From the NCBI RefSeq assembly GCF_017471675.1, contig NZ_JAFUSK010000027.1:1-38233 (forward strand): a stretch of 38,233 bases of DNA, in the 5' to 3' direction. The stretch comes from Pseudobutyrivibrio sp. GTDB lineage: Bacteria > Bacillota > Clostridia > Lachnospirales > Lachnospiraceae. The translations under genes and the position numbers were made by a program. Within the stretch, counting starts at the first letter, position 1. Every line of letters starts with the position of its first letter. Under the pieces are notes generated by a model that was given only the letters and a program-made list of their open reading frames with translations, did not search any database and had not been told where the DNA came from. Of the stretch, positions 16,760-24,781 are shown one piece after another.

Positions 16760-17626
16760 TTGCTGGAAAAATTAGAAAAGAAATTTGGCAGATATGCCAT
16801 CAATAATCTTATAATTTATCTATTGATTGGTTATGCAATTGGCTATCTTTTGCAGTTTGGCCAACGCTTCACAGGTGTAGGTTATATTAATTACCTTACA
16901 CTTGAGCCATATTATATATTACGTGGTCAGGTATGGAGGCTTATTTCCTGGGTTATTATTCCACCAGACACCAGTGTAATATGGGCTGTTATTATGTTTA
17001 TGCTTTATTATCAGCTTGGTACTACACTTGAGCGTACATGGGGGGCTTTCAGATTTAATGTTTATATCTTTGGAGGAATGCTCTTTACTGTACTTGGTGC
17101 ATTTATAGTATTTGCTATTTATGGCGGTTCCATTCCAACGGGATTTATTGGAATGACCACCAGCACTTATTACATTAATTTATCAATATTCCTTGCATTT
17201 TCAACATGTTTCCCTGATATGCAGGTTTTATTGTATTTTATTATTCCAATCAAGATGAAATGGATGTCCATTTTCTATCTTGTAATTATCGGATACGAGG
17301 TTGTAAAGTATCTTGTTGCAGGAGCATTTTTTGCCGCAGTGCCTATCATTGCATCACTGCTTAATTTCTTCATCTTCTTTATGATGACCAGAAATATGAG
17401 CAGATTTAATCCAAGGGATATTCATAGACGTGCTGAATTTAAGCGTGCAGCCACACCACCACGTACTCAGTACAGGGATGGCACTCCTATTGCAAGACAT
17501 AAATGCGCTGTTTGTGGTAGAACAGAGCTTACTAACCCAGAGTTAGAGTTTAGATTTTGCAGTAAGTGTAATGGTAATTATGAGTATTGCTCAGACCATT
17601 TATTTACACATACACACATACACTAG
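16760..17626 (+). CDS. Rhomboid-like membrane protein with C-terminal zinc-binding motif
   Basis: A 288-residue protein starting at TTG 16760, with GGAGGG 6 bases upstream. Five or six membrane helices occupy about 15-215, with the WRLISWV-IPP loop typical of rhomboids. The GxSG serine motif is replaced by GFIGMTTS and the catalytic His is not evident, so it is probably an inactive rhomboid (pseudoprotease). The last 40 residues hold CxxC at 249/252, CxxC at 267/270, Cys277 and His280, then a His-rich end (H284, H286, H288), which should bind zinc. Such a fusion suggests a membrane scaffold or quality-control factor; the function is unknown. Confidence 0.85.
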   Translation: MLEKLEKKFGRYAINNLIIYLLIGYAIGYLLQFGQRFTGVGYINYLTLEPYYILRGQVWRLISWVIIPPDTSVIWAVIMFMLYYQLGTTLERTWGAFRFNVYIFGGMLFTVLGAFIVFAIYGGSIPTGFIGMTTSTYYINLSIFLAFSTCFPDMQVLLYFIIPIKMKWMSIFYLVIIGYEVVKYLVAGAFFAAVPIIASLLNFFIFFMMTRNMSRFNPRDIHRRAEFKRAATPPRTQYRDGTPIARHKCAVCGRTELTNPELEFRFCSKCNGNYEYCSDHLFTHTHIH

Positions 17627-17650
17627 ATTTAAGATTTTAAGAGGGAACAC

Positions 17651-17696
17651 CCTCATCAGTCAGCTGTGCTGACAGCTTCTCCCAGAGGGAGAAGCC
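17651..17696 (-). repeat. Dispersed two-hairpin repeat, copy 2 (inverted)
   Basis: Read on the minus strand it matches copy 1 at 2025-2070: a hairpin GCTTCTCCC / GGGAGAAGC, a second hairpin GTCAGC / GCTGAC and the trailer TGATGAGG. Base changes between copies keep both stems paired. It lies 25 bases after the rhomboid-like gene and 28 bases before glnS, and may act as a terminator or RNA processing signal there. Confidence 0.8.
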
Positions 17697-17724
17697 TATA
17701 GAAACACGAAGGGATTGTATAAAA

Positions 17725-19395
17725 ATGAGTGAAGAAGTAGTTAGCAAAAATTTTATTGAACTTGAAATTGACAAGGATTTAAAGGAGGGAGTATACGACC
17801 ATGTATGTACACGTTTCCCACCTGAGCCAAATGGTTATTTACATATTGGCCATGCTAAGTCAATTATTTTAAATTATGGTCTAGCTAAGAAGTATAATGG
17901 CGAGTTCCACATGAGATTTGATGACACTAATCCTACAAAGGAAAAGGTGGAGTTCGTTGATTCTATAAAGGCTGATATTAAATGGCTTGGAGCAGATTGG
18001 GGTGACCACCTTTATTTCGCATCTAATTATTTTGATAGAATGTACGAGGTTGCTGTTGATTTAATCAAGAAAGGCTTAGCATACGTTTCAGACCTTTCAG
18101 CTGAAGAAATGAGAGAGTACCGCGGTGATTTTGAGCATCCAGGTAAGGAAGACCCTAACAGAAATCGTTCTGTGGAAGAAAACCTTCAGATGTTTGAAGA
18201 TATGAAGGCTGGTAAGTACGAGGATGGAAGCCATACACTTCGAGCTAAGATTGATATGGCATCACCTAACATCAACATGCGTGACCCAATCCTTTACAGA
18301 GTTGCGCACATGACACATCACAACACTGGTGACAAGTGGTGCATCTATCCTATGTATGATTTCGCACATCCACTTGAGGATGCTTTCGAAAATATTACAC
18401 ATTCTATCTGTACACTTGAGTTTGAAGATCACAGACCTCTTTATGATTGGGTAGTTAAGTCAGCAGGCTTTGCTAATCCACCACGTCAGATTGAGTTTGC
18501 AAAGATGTATCTTACAAATGTTGTAACTGGTAAGCGTTACATCAAGAAGCTTGTTGAGGATGGAATTGTTGATGGATGGGATGATCCACGTCTTGTATCT
18601 ATCGCAGCTTTACGTCGTCGTGGCTTTACACCAGAATCTATCAGAAAGTTTGTTGAGCTTTCAGGTGTATCAAAGGCTAACTCTTCATCTGATTATGCCA
18701 TGCTTGAATACTGCATCAGAGAGGATTTAAAGACTTCAAGAAGCCGTGTTATGGCTGTCCTTGACCCTGTTAAGCTTGTTATTGATAACTACGAAAGTGA
18801 TGATGTTGAGTGGCTTGACGCTCCTAACAATCTTGAAAATCCAGAGCTTGGTAGCCGTCAGGTACCATTTGGCAAGGAGCTTTACATAGATAGAGAGGAT
18901 TTCATGATTGAGCCACCTAAGAAGTACTTTAGATTATATCCAGGTAATGAAGTACGTCTTATGAATGCATATTTTGTAACATGTACATCATACGAGACAG
19001 ATGAAAATGGAAAGGTTACATGTATTCACTGTACATACGACCCAGCTACAAAGGGCGGAGACGCTCCTGATGGCCGCAAGGTTAAGGGAACTATTCACTG
19101 GGTAGCTGCAAAGACAGCTCTTAAGGCAGAGGTTCGTCTTTACGAAAATATTGTGGATGAGGAAAAAGGAGTGTATAATGAAGATGGTAGTTTAAATCTC
19201 AATCCAAATTCACTTACTGTTCTTAAGGATTGTCTTGTTGAGCCTTCTTTAAAGGAAGCTAAGGCTTATGACAGCTTCCAGTTTGTAAGACAGGGATTTT
19301 TCTGTGTAGATGCTAAGGATTCTAAGGAAGATGCTTTAGTATTCAATAGAATTGTATCCCTTAAGAGCTCTTTCAAATTACCAACAAATAACTAA
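17725..19395 (+). CDS. glnS: Glutaminyl-tRNA synthetase
   Basis: A 556-residue class I synthetase that charges tRNA-Gln with glutamine. [15 protein letters not shown] contains the HIGH motif at 40-43. The catalytic domain continues with [20 protein letters not shown], typical of GlnRS, and the C-terminal beta-barrel anticodon domain is complete. The KMSKS equivalent reads VTGKR at 267-271, keeping the Lys but replacing Met-Ser. AAGGGA lies upstream. No T-box leader is visible. Many Firmicutes lack GlnRS and use GatCAB, so its presence is a mild lineage clue. Confidence 0.97.
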   Translation: MSEEVVSKNFIELEIDKDLKEGVYDHVCTRFPPEPNGYLHIGHAKSIILNYGLAKKYNGEFHMRFDDTNPTKEKVEFVDSIKADIKWLGADWGDHLYFASNYFDRMYEVAVDLIKKGLAYVSDLSAEEMREYRGDFEHPGKEDPNRNRSVEENLQMFEDMKAGKYEDGSHTLRAKIDMASPNINMRDPILYRVAHMTHHNTGDKWCIYPMYDFAHPLEDAFENITHSICTLEFEDHRPLYDWVVKSAGFANPPRQIEFAKMYLTNVVTGKRYIKKLVEDGIVDGWDDPRLVSIAALRRRGFTPESIRKFVELSGVSKANSSSDYAMLEYCIREDLKTSRSRVMAVLDPVKLVIDNYESDDVEWLDAPNNLENPELGSRQVPFGKELYIDREDFMIEPPKKYFRLYPGNEVRLMNAYFVTCTSYETDENGKVTCIHCTYDPATKGGDAPDGRKVKGTIHWVAAKTALKAEVRLYENIVDEEKGVYNEDGSLNLNPNSLTVLKDCLVEPSLKEAKAYDSFQFVRQGFFCVDAKDSKEDALVFNRIVSLKSSFKLPTNN

Positions 19396-19433
19396 TAACT
19401 CATCAATAGTAATCTACAGAAAAGGATTGCAGC

Positions 19434-20282
19434 ATGAATTTATTATCGGGAATGGAAAAATTTGGTTTCTCCATGGATGGAGAGCTAGACATTTTGGCTG
19501 ATGATAAGCCAAAGAAAGAAGCAGAGGCTGCTAAAAAAGCAGCGCCTGTAGTAAAGCAGGAGAAGGACTTTATCATTGATAAAAAGGTTCGTTGTCCTGT
19601 ATGTGATAAGGAATTTCCTATCAAGGCAGTACTTGCCACTAAGCTTAAGAGATTAGAGCCTGATTTTGATTTACGCCCTAATTATGAGCATGTAGATAAG
19701 TGTAAATATGATTTTATCTCATGTCCTAAGTGTGGTTATTCAGCACTGGATACCACATTCTCTAAGATTGACACAGCTCGTGTTAAGCTTATTCGTGCAG
19801 AATTTTGTCCTAGCTTTAAGCCTCAACAGGAAGAGCTGCAGGAGACTTATTCTTACGAATATGCCATTGAGAAATTTAAGCTTGCTCTAATTTGCACCAT
19901 GAAAAAGCGTGCTAAGATGTCTGAGAAGGCTTATGTATGTCTTAAGATTGCATGGTTACGCCGTGCTCAGCTTAAAGAGCTTGAGGGCAACAAGGATGCA
20001 GACCCAAAGGTAATTGAGATGGTGAAGAAGGAGTATGATGGCTTTTATGCTCAGGCCTACGAGGGCTTCATGAAAGCTATTTCTCAGGAAACACCTCCTT
20101 ATTGTGGAATGGCATCAGAGGCTGTTGAATTTATGCTTGCTAATATGTCTGTTTACTATAAAAAATACGATGCAGCAATGAAAATCATTGCAAGACTTAT
20201 TCAATCGGCTAGCACTTCCAGAAAGCTTAAGGATAAATGTTTAGAGCTGAAGGAACAGATTGTAGCAGAACAAGGCGAATAG
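19434..20282 (+). CDS. DUF2225 family protein
   Basis: A 282-residue cytoplasmic protein. Two CxxC pairs (CPVCDKEF at about 54 and CPKCGYSA at about 96) form a zinc-ribbon-like N-terminal part, followed by a helical, TPR-like region rich in Lys and Glu to the C-terminus. This matches DUF2225, common in clostridia, of unknown function. The first 40 residues are poorly conserved and charged. AAAGGA lies 8 bases before ATG. It follows glnS after 38 bases and ends in a terminator. Confidence 0.88.
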   Translation: MNLLSGMEKFGFSMDGELDILADDKPKKEAEAAKKAAPVVKQEKDFIIDKKVRCPVCDKEFPIKAVLATKLKRLEPDFDLRPNYEHVDKCKYDFISCPKCGYSALDTTFSKIDTARVKLIRAEFCPSFKPQQEELQETYSYEYAIEKFKLALICTMKKRAKMSEKAYVCLKIAWLRRAQLKELEGNKDADPKVIEMVKKEYDGFYAQAYEGFMKAISQETPPYCGMASEAVEFMLANMSVYYKKYDAAMKIIARLIQSASTSRKLKDKCLELKEQIVAEQGE

Positions 20283-20289
20283 ATTTTAC

Positions 20290-20332
20290 GAACTGCCAAT
20301 AGGTGGAAATTCCTAGATGGCAGTTCTTTTTT
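20290..20332 (+). terminator. Terminator immediately before the prmA ribosome site
   Basis: The stem GAACTGCCA (20290-20298) / TGGCAGTTC (20318-20326), with an inner AGG/CCT pairing, is followed by six T to 20332. The prmA ribosome site GAGG starts at 20333. Either prmA depends on read-through or this is a conditional attenuator. Confidence 0.88.
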
Positions 20333-20341
20333 GAGGTTAAT

Positions 20342-21298
20342 ATGAATTGGATTAAATATTCTATAAATACAACTACAGATGCAGAAGATTTTGTTAGTGC
20401 CATGCTTATGGAAGCAGGTATTGTTTCAATCGAAATAGAAAACAATGTACCTGTATCTGGTGAAAAGCAGGGTGGAGAGTTTGAAGAGCTTCAGCCTGAT
20501 TTACCTACAGATGATGGTACATCTAAGGTGTGCTTTTACTTAGGCGAGGATGAAGACCATGAAAGCATCTTAGCTAATGTTAAGGCTGAGCTTAATGAGC
20601 TTAAAGAAATGATGGATATTGGTGAGGGCACAATTGATACATCTATTACTAAGCAAGAGGATTGGATTAATAACTGGAAGCAGTTTTTCAAATCCTTCTA
20701 CATAGATGATATTCTTATCAAGCCTACTTGGGAGGAGATTGCACCAGACGACAAGGGTAAGATTTTTGTTGAGATAGACCCTGGAGTTAGCTTTGGTACA
20801 GGAAAGCATGAGACAACACAGCTATGTATCAGACAGCTGAAAAAGTACGCCAAGGCAGATGATGAAATCCTTGATATAGGCTGTGGCAGCGGAATCCTTT
20901 CTATCATTGCAAACAAGCTTCTTGATGGTAAATGCCATTTGGTAGGTACTGATATAGATGAAGATTGTATTACATCTACCTACGAGAACTTTGAGATTAA
21001 TGGTATTCCTAAGGAAGCTGGTGATTTCTATGTTGGAAATCTTACAGAAGATAAGGATTTACAGGACAAGGTTGGCTATGAAAAATACGATATAGTTGTT
21101 GCAAATATTCTTGCAGATATTATAATCGGTATGGCACCTGCTATTTATCCTACACTTAAAAAGGGTGCATACTTCATTTCTTCAGGTATTATTGATTTCA
21201 AGGAAAATGAGGTAAAGGATGCCTTAGAGGCAGTAGGACTTACTATTGTAGAGATTAATCATCAGGGAGAGTGGGTGAATATCACCGCTCGTAAGTAA
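20342..21298 (+). CDS. prmA: Ribosomal protein L11 methyltransferase
   Basis: A 318-residue SAM-dependent enzyme that methylates ribosomal protein L11. The N-terminal substrate-recognition domain begins MNWIKYSI-TTTDAEDFVSAML; FGTGKHETT and the SAM motif DIGCGSG at 178-184 define the catalytic domain. ATG 20342 has GAGG at 20333-20336; an in-frame ATG at 20303 lies inside the terminator hairpin and is rejected. rsmE follows after 4 bases, a common pairing in Firmicutes. Confidence 0.95.
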   Translation: MNWIKYSINTTTDAEDFVSAMLMEAGIVSIEIENNVPVSGEKQGGEFEELQPDLPTDDGTSKVCFYLGEDEDHESILANVKAELNELKEMMDIGEGTIDTSITKQEDWINNWKQFFKSFYIDDILIKPTWEEIAPDDKGKIFVEIDPGVSFGTGKHETTQLCIRQLKKYAKADDEILDIGCGSGILSIIANKLLDGKCHLVGTDIDEDCITSTYENFEINGIPKEAGDFYVGNLTEDKDLQDKVGYEKYDIVVANILADIIIGMAPAIYPTLKKGAYFISSGIIDFKENEVKDALEAVGLTIVEINHQGEWVNITARK

Positions 21299-21302
21299 AG
21301 GT

Positions 21303-22031
21303 ATGCAACAGATATTTGTTAATGAAGGTCCAGTAAATGACAGCTTTGTGATAACCGGTGATGATATGCATCATCTGGTTAGGGTGGTGCGCCTTAAAAG
21401 AGGTGAGGTTATCAGGGTTTCTTCCGCTGAAGGGCTAAACTATCTATGTGAGGTTTCTGATATCACATCAGATGAGCTTATTGCTAAGGTTAAGGAAGAG
21501 GTTCCATCTACAGAGCTTTCAAATAAAATCTATCTTTTTCAAGCCTTGCCAAAGGGAGATAAGATGGAGACCATAATAGAAAAGTGCGTTGAACTAGGGG
21601 TCCATGAGATTATTCCCGTTCAAATGAAAAACTGTATAGTGAAGCTTGACGACAAAAAGAAGAAATCCAAGCTTACAAGATATCAAACTGTGGCTGAAAC
21701 TGCAGCAAAGCAATCCAAGCGTTCTATAATCCCTAAAGTAGCTGATTTTATGAACTTTAAGGATGCCTTTGAATATGCCAAGTCTCTTGATATATTACTT
21801 CTTCCATACGAAAGCAAGAATGGTATGAAGGATACCTTTGATGCCCTTGATTCTATTAAAGAGGGCATGAGTATAGGCGTATTCATTGGGCCAGAGGGCG
21901 GCTTTGATTCATCTGAGATAGAGCTTGTAAGGGAAAGCTGTCGAATAATTTCACTTGGCAGAAGAATTCTTCGTACTGAAACAGCTGCCATTTGTACACT
22001 TTCTATGTTGATGCTTAAAAGTGAGGTTTAA
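21303..22031 (+). CDS. rsmE: 16S rRNA (uracil1498-N3)-methyltransferase
   Basis: A 242-residue SPOUT methyltransferase that modifies U1498 of 16S rRNA. The N-terminal PUA-like domain (HLVRVVRLKRGE) and the C-terminal knot with IGPEGGFDSSEIE and LGRRILRTETAA are diagnostic. The ribosome site is weak and overlaps the prmA stop, implying translational coupling to prmA. Its stop TAA directly abuts the ATG of the next gene. Confidence 0.96.
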   Translation: MQQIFVNEGPVNDSFVITGDDMHHLVRVVRLKRGEVIRVSSAEGLNYLCEVSDITSDELIAKVKEEVPSTELSNKIYLFQALPKGDKMETIIEKCVELGVHEIIPVQMKNCIVKLDDKKKKSKLTRYQTVAETAAKQSKRSIIPKVADFMNFKDAFEYAKSLDILLLPYESKNGMKDTFDALDSIKEGMSIGVFIGPEGGFDSSEIELVRESCRIISLGRRILRTETAAICTLSMLMLKSEV

Positions 22032-23180
22032 ATGATTTACTTTGATAATTCAGCTACCACCAGATGTTCTGATGGGGCTATGAAAATAATACAGGAATGT
22101 TTACAGGTTAATTTTGGCAATCCTTCTTCATTACACAAGATGGGCTACAGAGGCAAGGATTACCTTAAGGAATCCCGTGAGACAATAGCTTCTATACTAA
22201 AGTGCCAGCCTAAGGAGATTTATTTTACCAGTGGTGGTACAGAGGGAAATAACCTGGCTATAAAGGGCGCAGCTTCTGCTAAAAAGCGCCTAGGTAATCA
22301 CATCATTACTACTAAGATTGAACATGCAAGTGTTCTTAATCCTGTTAAGGCTCTTGAAAAGGAGGGCTTTGAGGTTACATATCTTGGAACAGATGAATAT
22401 GGTGTCATTTCTCTTGATGAGCTTAAAGCTGCTATTAGAGAGGATACTATCCTTGTTTCTATAATGATGGTTAATAATGAAATCGGAAGCTTGCAACCAA
22501 TAGCTGAAGCCTGCAAGATTGTTAAGAAGGCTAATCCTGATATTATATTCCATACAGATTGTATTCAGGCCTTTGGTAAGATGAGTATTATTCCAAAGAA
22601 GCTTGGCATTGATATACTTACAGTTAGTGGTCACAAGATACATGGTGCAAAGGGTTCTGGGTTTATATATATCAAGGATAAGGTTAGAGTGGTTCCTCAG
22701 ATTCTTGGAGGCGGTCATGAAAATGGCATGCGTTCTGGCACTGAAAATGTTCCTGCTATTGCATCTCTTGGAGTTGCTGCTAAGGAAGCATACGATAACC
22801 TTGACAGAAATCGTGAACACCTGTATGCTATGAAATCTAGGTTTATAGAAGGAATCGAATCAATCGATGGTGTTACCGTTAATGGTCATACCGGAGAAGA
22901 TAGCGCGCCACAGATTGTTAGTGTTTCCATAAAGGGCAACCGTACCAGAGCACAGGTTATGCTTAATGCCCTTCAGGATAATTATGGAATTTTGGTTTCT
23001 GCCGGTTCAGCTTGTTCATCTAACAAGCCAGCTATCAGCGAAACTCTTAAGTCTATTGGTCTTGAAAAGGATTTATTAGAGCGTACAATAAGATTTAGCT
23101 TCTGTCCTGAGAATACCTTTGAAGAGGTGGATACAGCTATAGAAGCACTTAAGGATTTAGTACCAAAAATGGTTTTATAA
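22032..23180 (+). CDS. Cysteine desulfurase (NifS/NifZ type)
   Basis: A 382-residue PLP enzyme that releases sulfur from cysteine as a protein persulfide. The opening MIYFDNSATTR, the PLP lysine in SGHKIHGAKGSG (Lys202) and the persulfide cysteine in SAGSACSS (Cys328) are all present. It abuts rsmE and lies 12 bases before thiI. In Bacillus subtilis the desulfurase NifZ is likewise next to thiI and supplies sulfur for tRNA 4-thiouridine, so this is the likely role here, rather than general Fe-S assembly. Confidence 0.94.
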   Translation: MIYFDNSATTRCSDGAMKIIQECLQVNFGNPSSLHKMGYRGKDYLKESRETIASILKCQPKEIYFTSGGTEGNNLAIKGAASAKKRLGNHIITTKIEHASVLNPVKALEKEGFEVTYLGTDEYGVISLDELKAAIREDTILVSIMMVNNEIGSLQPIAEACKIVKKANPDIIFHTDCIQAFGKMSIIPKKLGIDILTVSGHKIHGAKGSGFIYIKDKVRVVPQILGGGHENGMRSGTENVPAIASLGVAAKEAYDNLDRNREHLYAMKSRFIEGIESIDGVTVNGHTGEDSAPQIVSVSIKGNRTRAQVMLNALQDNYGILVSAGSACSSNKPAISETLKSIGLEKDLLERTIRFSFCPENTFEEVDTAIEALKDLVPKMVL

Positions 23181-23192
23181 AAGGAAGGTAAT

Positions 23193-24374
23193 ATGACATA
23201 TCAAGCATTTTTGATTAAGTATTCAGAAATTGGCGTTAAGGGAAAGAACCGTTATGTATTTGAAGATGCCCTTGTTCGTCAGATTAAGAGAGCCCTTGAT
23301 AATGTAGAGGGACATTTCATCGTTAAGAAACAAAGCGGAAGAGTATTTGTTTCTGTTGAAGGTGAATATGATTTTGATGAGGCTGTAGATGCTTTGCAGC
23401 ATGTGTTTGGGATCAGCGCAATTTGCCCTACAGTAGTTGTGCCAGATGAAGGCTTTGATAAGCTTGCAGAGGCAGTTGTTAAATACGTTGATGAAGAATT
23501 TGAGGATAAGAATTTTTCATTCAAGGTATTTGGACGTCGTGCCAACAAGCAGTACCCAATGACATCTATGGAGGTTGCGGCAGAGGTTGGAGCAAGACTT
23601 CTTGATGCGTTCCCAGAAATGAGCGTTGATGTACATAATCCAGATAGAATCATTTACGTTGAGGTAAGAGAGAACATTGCTATTTATTCTACAGAAATCC
23701 CAGGACCACACGGTATGCCTGTAGGCACAGCAGGAAAGGCAATGCTTCTTCTTTCAGGTGGTATTGATTCACCAGTTGCAGGCTACATGATTAGTAAGCG
23801 TGGTGTTACACTTTCAGCAACATATTTCCATGCACCACCATACACATCAGAGCAGGCAAAGCAGAAGGTTGTTGACCTTGCAAAGCTTGTTGCAAAGTAT
23901 TCTGGTCCAATCGATTTGCATATTGTAAACTTTACAGATATTCAGTTATATATTTATCAGCAGTGTGCTCATGAAGAGCTTACAATTATTATGCGTCGTT
24001 ACATGATGCGTCTTGCTGAGCATTTTGCTAAGGAAAACGATTGTATCGGTCTTGTTACAGGCGAGTCTATTGGCCAGGTTGCAAGCCAGACAATGCAGTC
24101 ACTTAACTGTACAAATGCTGTTTGTTCATTACCTGTTTACAGACCACTTATTGCATTTGATAAGCAGGATATTGTTGATATTTCTGAGAAGATTGACACT
24201 TACGAGACATCAATTCTACCTTACGAGGATTGCTGTACAATTTTCGTTGCAAAGCATCCTGTTACAAAGCCTAAGCTTGAGGCTATTGAAAAGCATGAGC
24301 ATCTTCTTGATGAGAAGATTGATGAGCTTATGCAGGCTGCAATTGACAGTGTTGAAATTATAAAAGTAAGATAA
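23193..24374 (+). CDS. thiI: tRNA 4-thiouridine synthetase
   Basis: A 393-residue enzyme that makes 4-thiouridine at tRNA position 8. A THUMP RNA-binding domain (about 60-165) precedes an ATP-pyrophosphatase domain with LSGGIDSP around 187-194. As in other Firmicutes, the C-terminal rhodanese domain of the E. coli enzyme is absent; Cys residues in the catalytic domain (ILPYEDCCTIF) probably accept the sulfur. It follows the NifZ-type desulfurase closely. AAGGAAGG lies before ATG. Confidence 0.95.
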   Translation: MTYQAFLIKYSEIGVKGKNRYVFEDALVRQIKRALDNVEGHFIVKKQSGRVFVSVEGEYDFDEAVDALQHVFGISAICPTVVVPDEGFDKLAEAVVKYVDEEFEDKNFSFKVFGRRANKQYPMTSMEVAAEVGARLLDAFPEMSVDVHNPDRIIYVEVRENIAIYSTEIPGPHGMPVGTAGKAMLLLSGGIDSPVAGYMISKRGVTLSATYFHAPPYTSEQAKQKVVDLAKLVAKYSGPIDLHIVNFTDIQLYIYQQCAHEELTIIMRRYMMRLAEHFAKENDCIGLVTGESIGQVASQTMQSLNCTNAVCSLPVYRPLIAFDKQDIVDISEKIDTYETSILPYEDCCTIFVAKHPVTKPKLEAIEKHEHLLDEKIDELMQAAIDSVEIIKVR

Positions 24375-24379
24375 AAAAT

Positions 24380-24408
24380 ATGAGCTTTGCTATAAAAGCA
24401 AAGCTCAT
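24380..24408. terminator. Terminator between thiI and the HPr-like gene
   Basis: A 12-bp stem ATGAGCTTTGCT / AGCAAAGCTCAT with a 5-base loop. The T run is on the minus-strand side (TATTTTTTAT), so it mainly serves the minus-strand HPr-like gene; the plus-strand trailer AAATATTTAAT is weaker but may also stop thiI transcripts. Confidence 0.85.
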
Positions 24409-24435
24409 AAATATTTAATAGCTTTTAGGAAAGGA

Positions 24436-24666
24436 TTAAACAATATAATCCTTTAATGTAGACATTACGTCTTCAGCATCACCCTCAGCATGTACTGTAA
24501 GGTCGATTGGCTTAGATAAGTCAAGTGAGAAGATACCCATGATTGACTTAGCGTCGATAACATAACGTCCGCTAACAAGATCAAAATCATAGTCGAACTG
24601 ACTAATAGTATTAACAAATGACTTTACCTTGTCAATTGAGTTAAGAGAAATTTGAACTGTTTTCAT
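24436..24666 (-). CDS. HPr-like protein lacking the catalytic His (Crh-like)
   Basis: A 76-residue protein with the length and C-terminal half of the PTS phosphocarrier HPr. The regulatory serine region is kept (DAKSIMGIFSL, Ser41 matching HPr Ser46), followed by the beta strand and last helix. The active-site segment GIHARPA is replaced by SIDKVKS, with Asp12 at the His15 position, so it cannot carry phosphate from enzyme I. B. subtilis Crh is a known parallel: it also lost His15 but keeps Ser46 for HPr kinase and CcpA. A regulatory role in carbon catabolite control is therefore likely. GGAGGAGG precedes the start; a minus-strand TATAAT lies at 24696-24701. Confidence 0.85.
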   Translation of the reverse strand: MKTVQISLNSIDKVKSFVNTISQFDYDFDLVSGRYVIDAKSIMGIFSLDLSKPIDLTVHAEGDAEDVMSTLKDYIV

Positions 24667-24781
24667 TTTGCTGCCTCCTCCAAAGTTTTTATAGAATTAT
24701 ACTAAAGCAAAGGCATGTAAAAGTCAACAAAGTCTTGATATTTTAAGATTTTTACCAATTTTAAGAAAGGTATTTAGATAT

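Noticed and set aside
17627-17724. T-box upstream of glnS
   Set aside because: The gap is filled by the dispersed repeat; no T-box sequence or terminator/antiterminator pair is visible.
22290-22820. Long minus-strand frame of 176 codons inside the cysteine desulfurase gene
   Set aside because: It lies wholly opposite a clear enzyme with all catalytic residues, has no ribosome site and resembles no protein.
24691-24727. Standard promoter for the HPr-like gene
   Set aside because: Minus-strand TTGACT and TATAAT are both present but 20 bases apart, too far for a normal SigA promoter; the -10 alone is noted.
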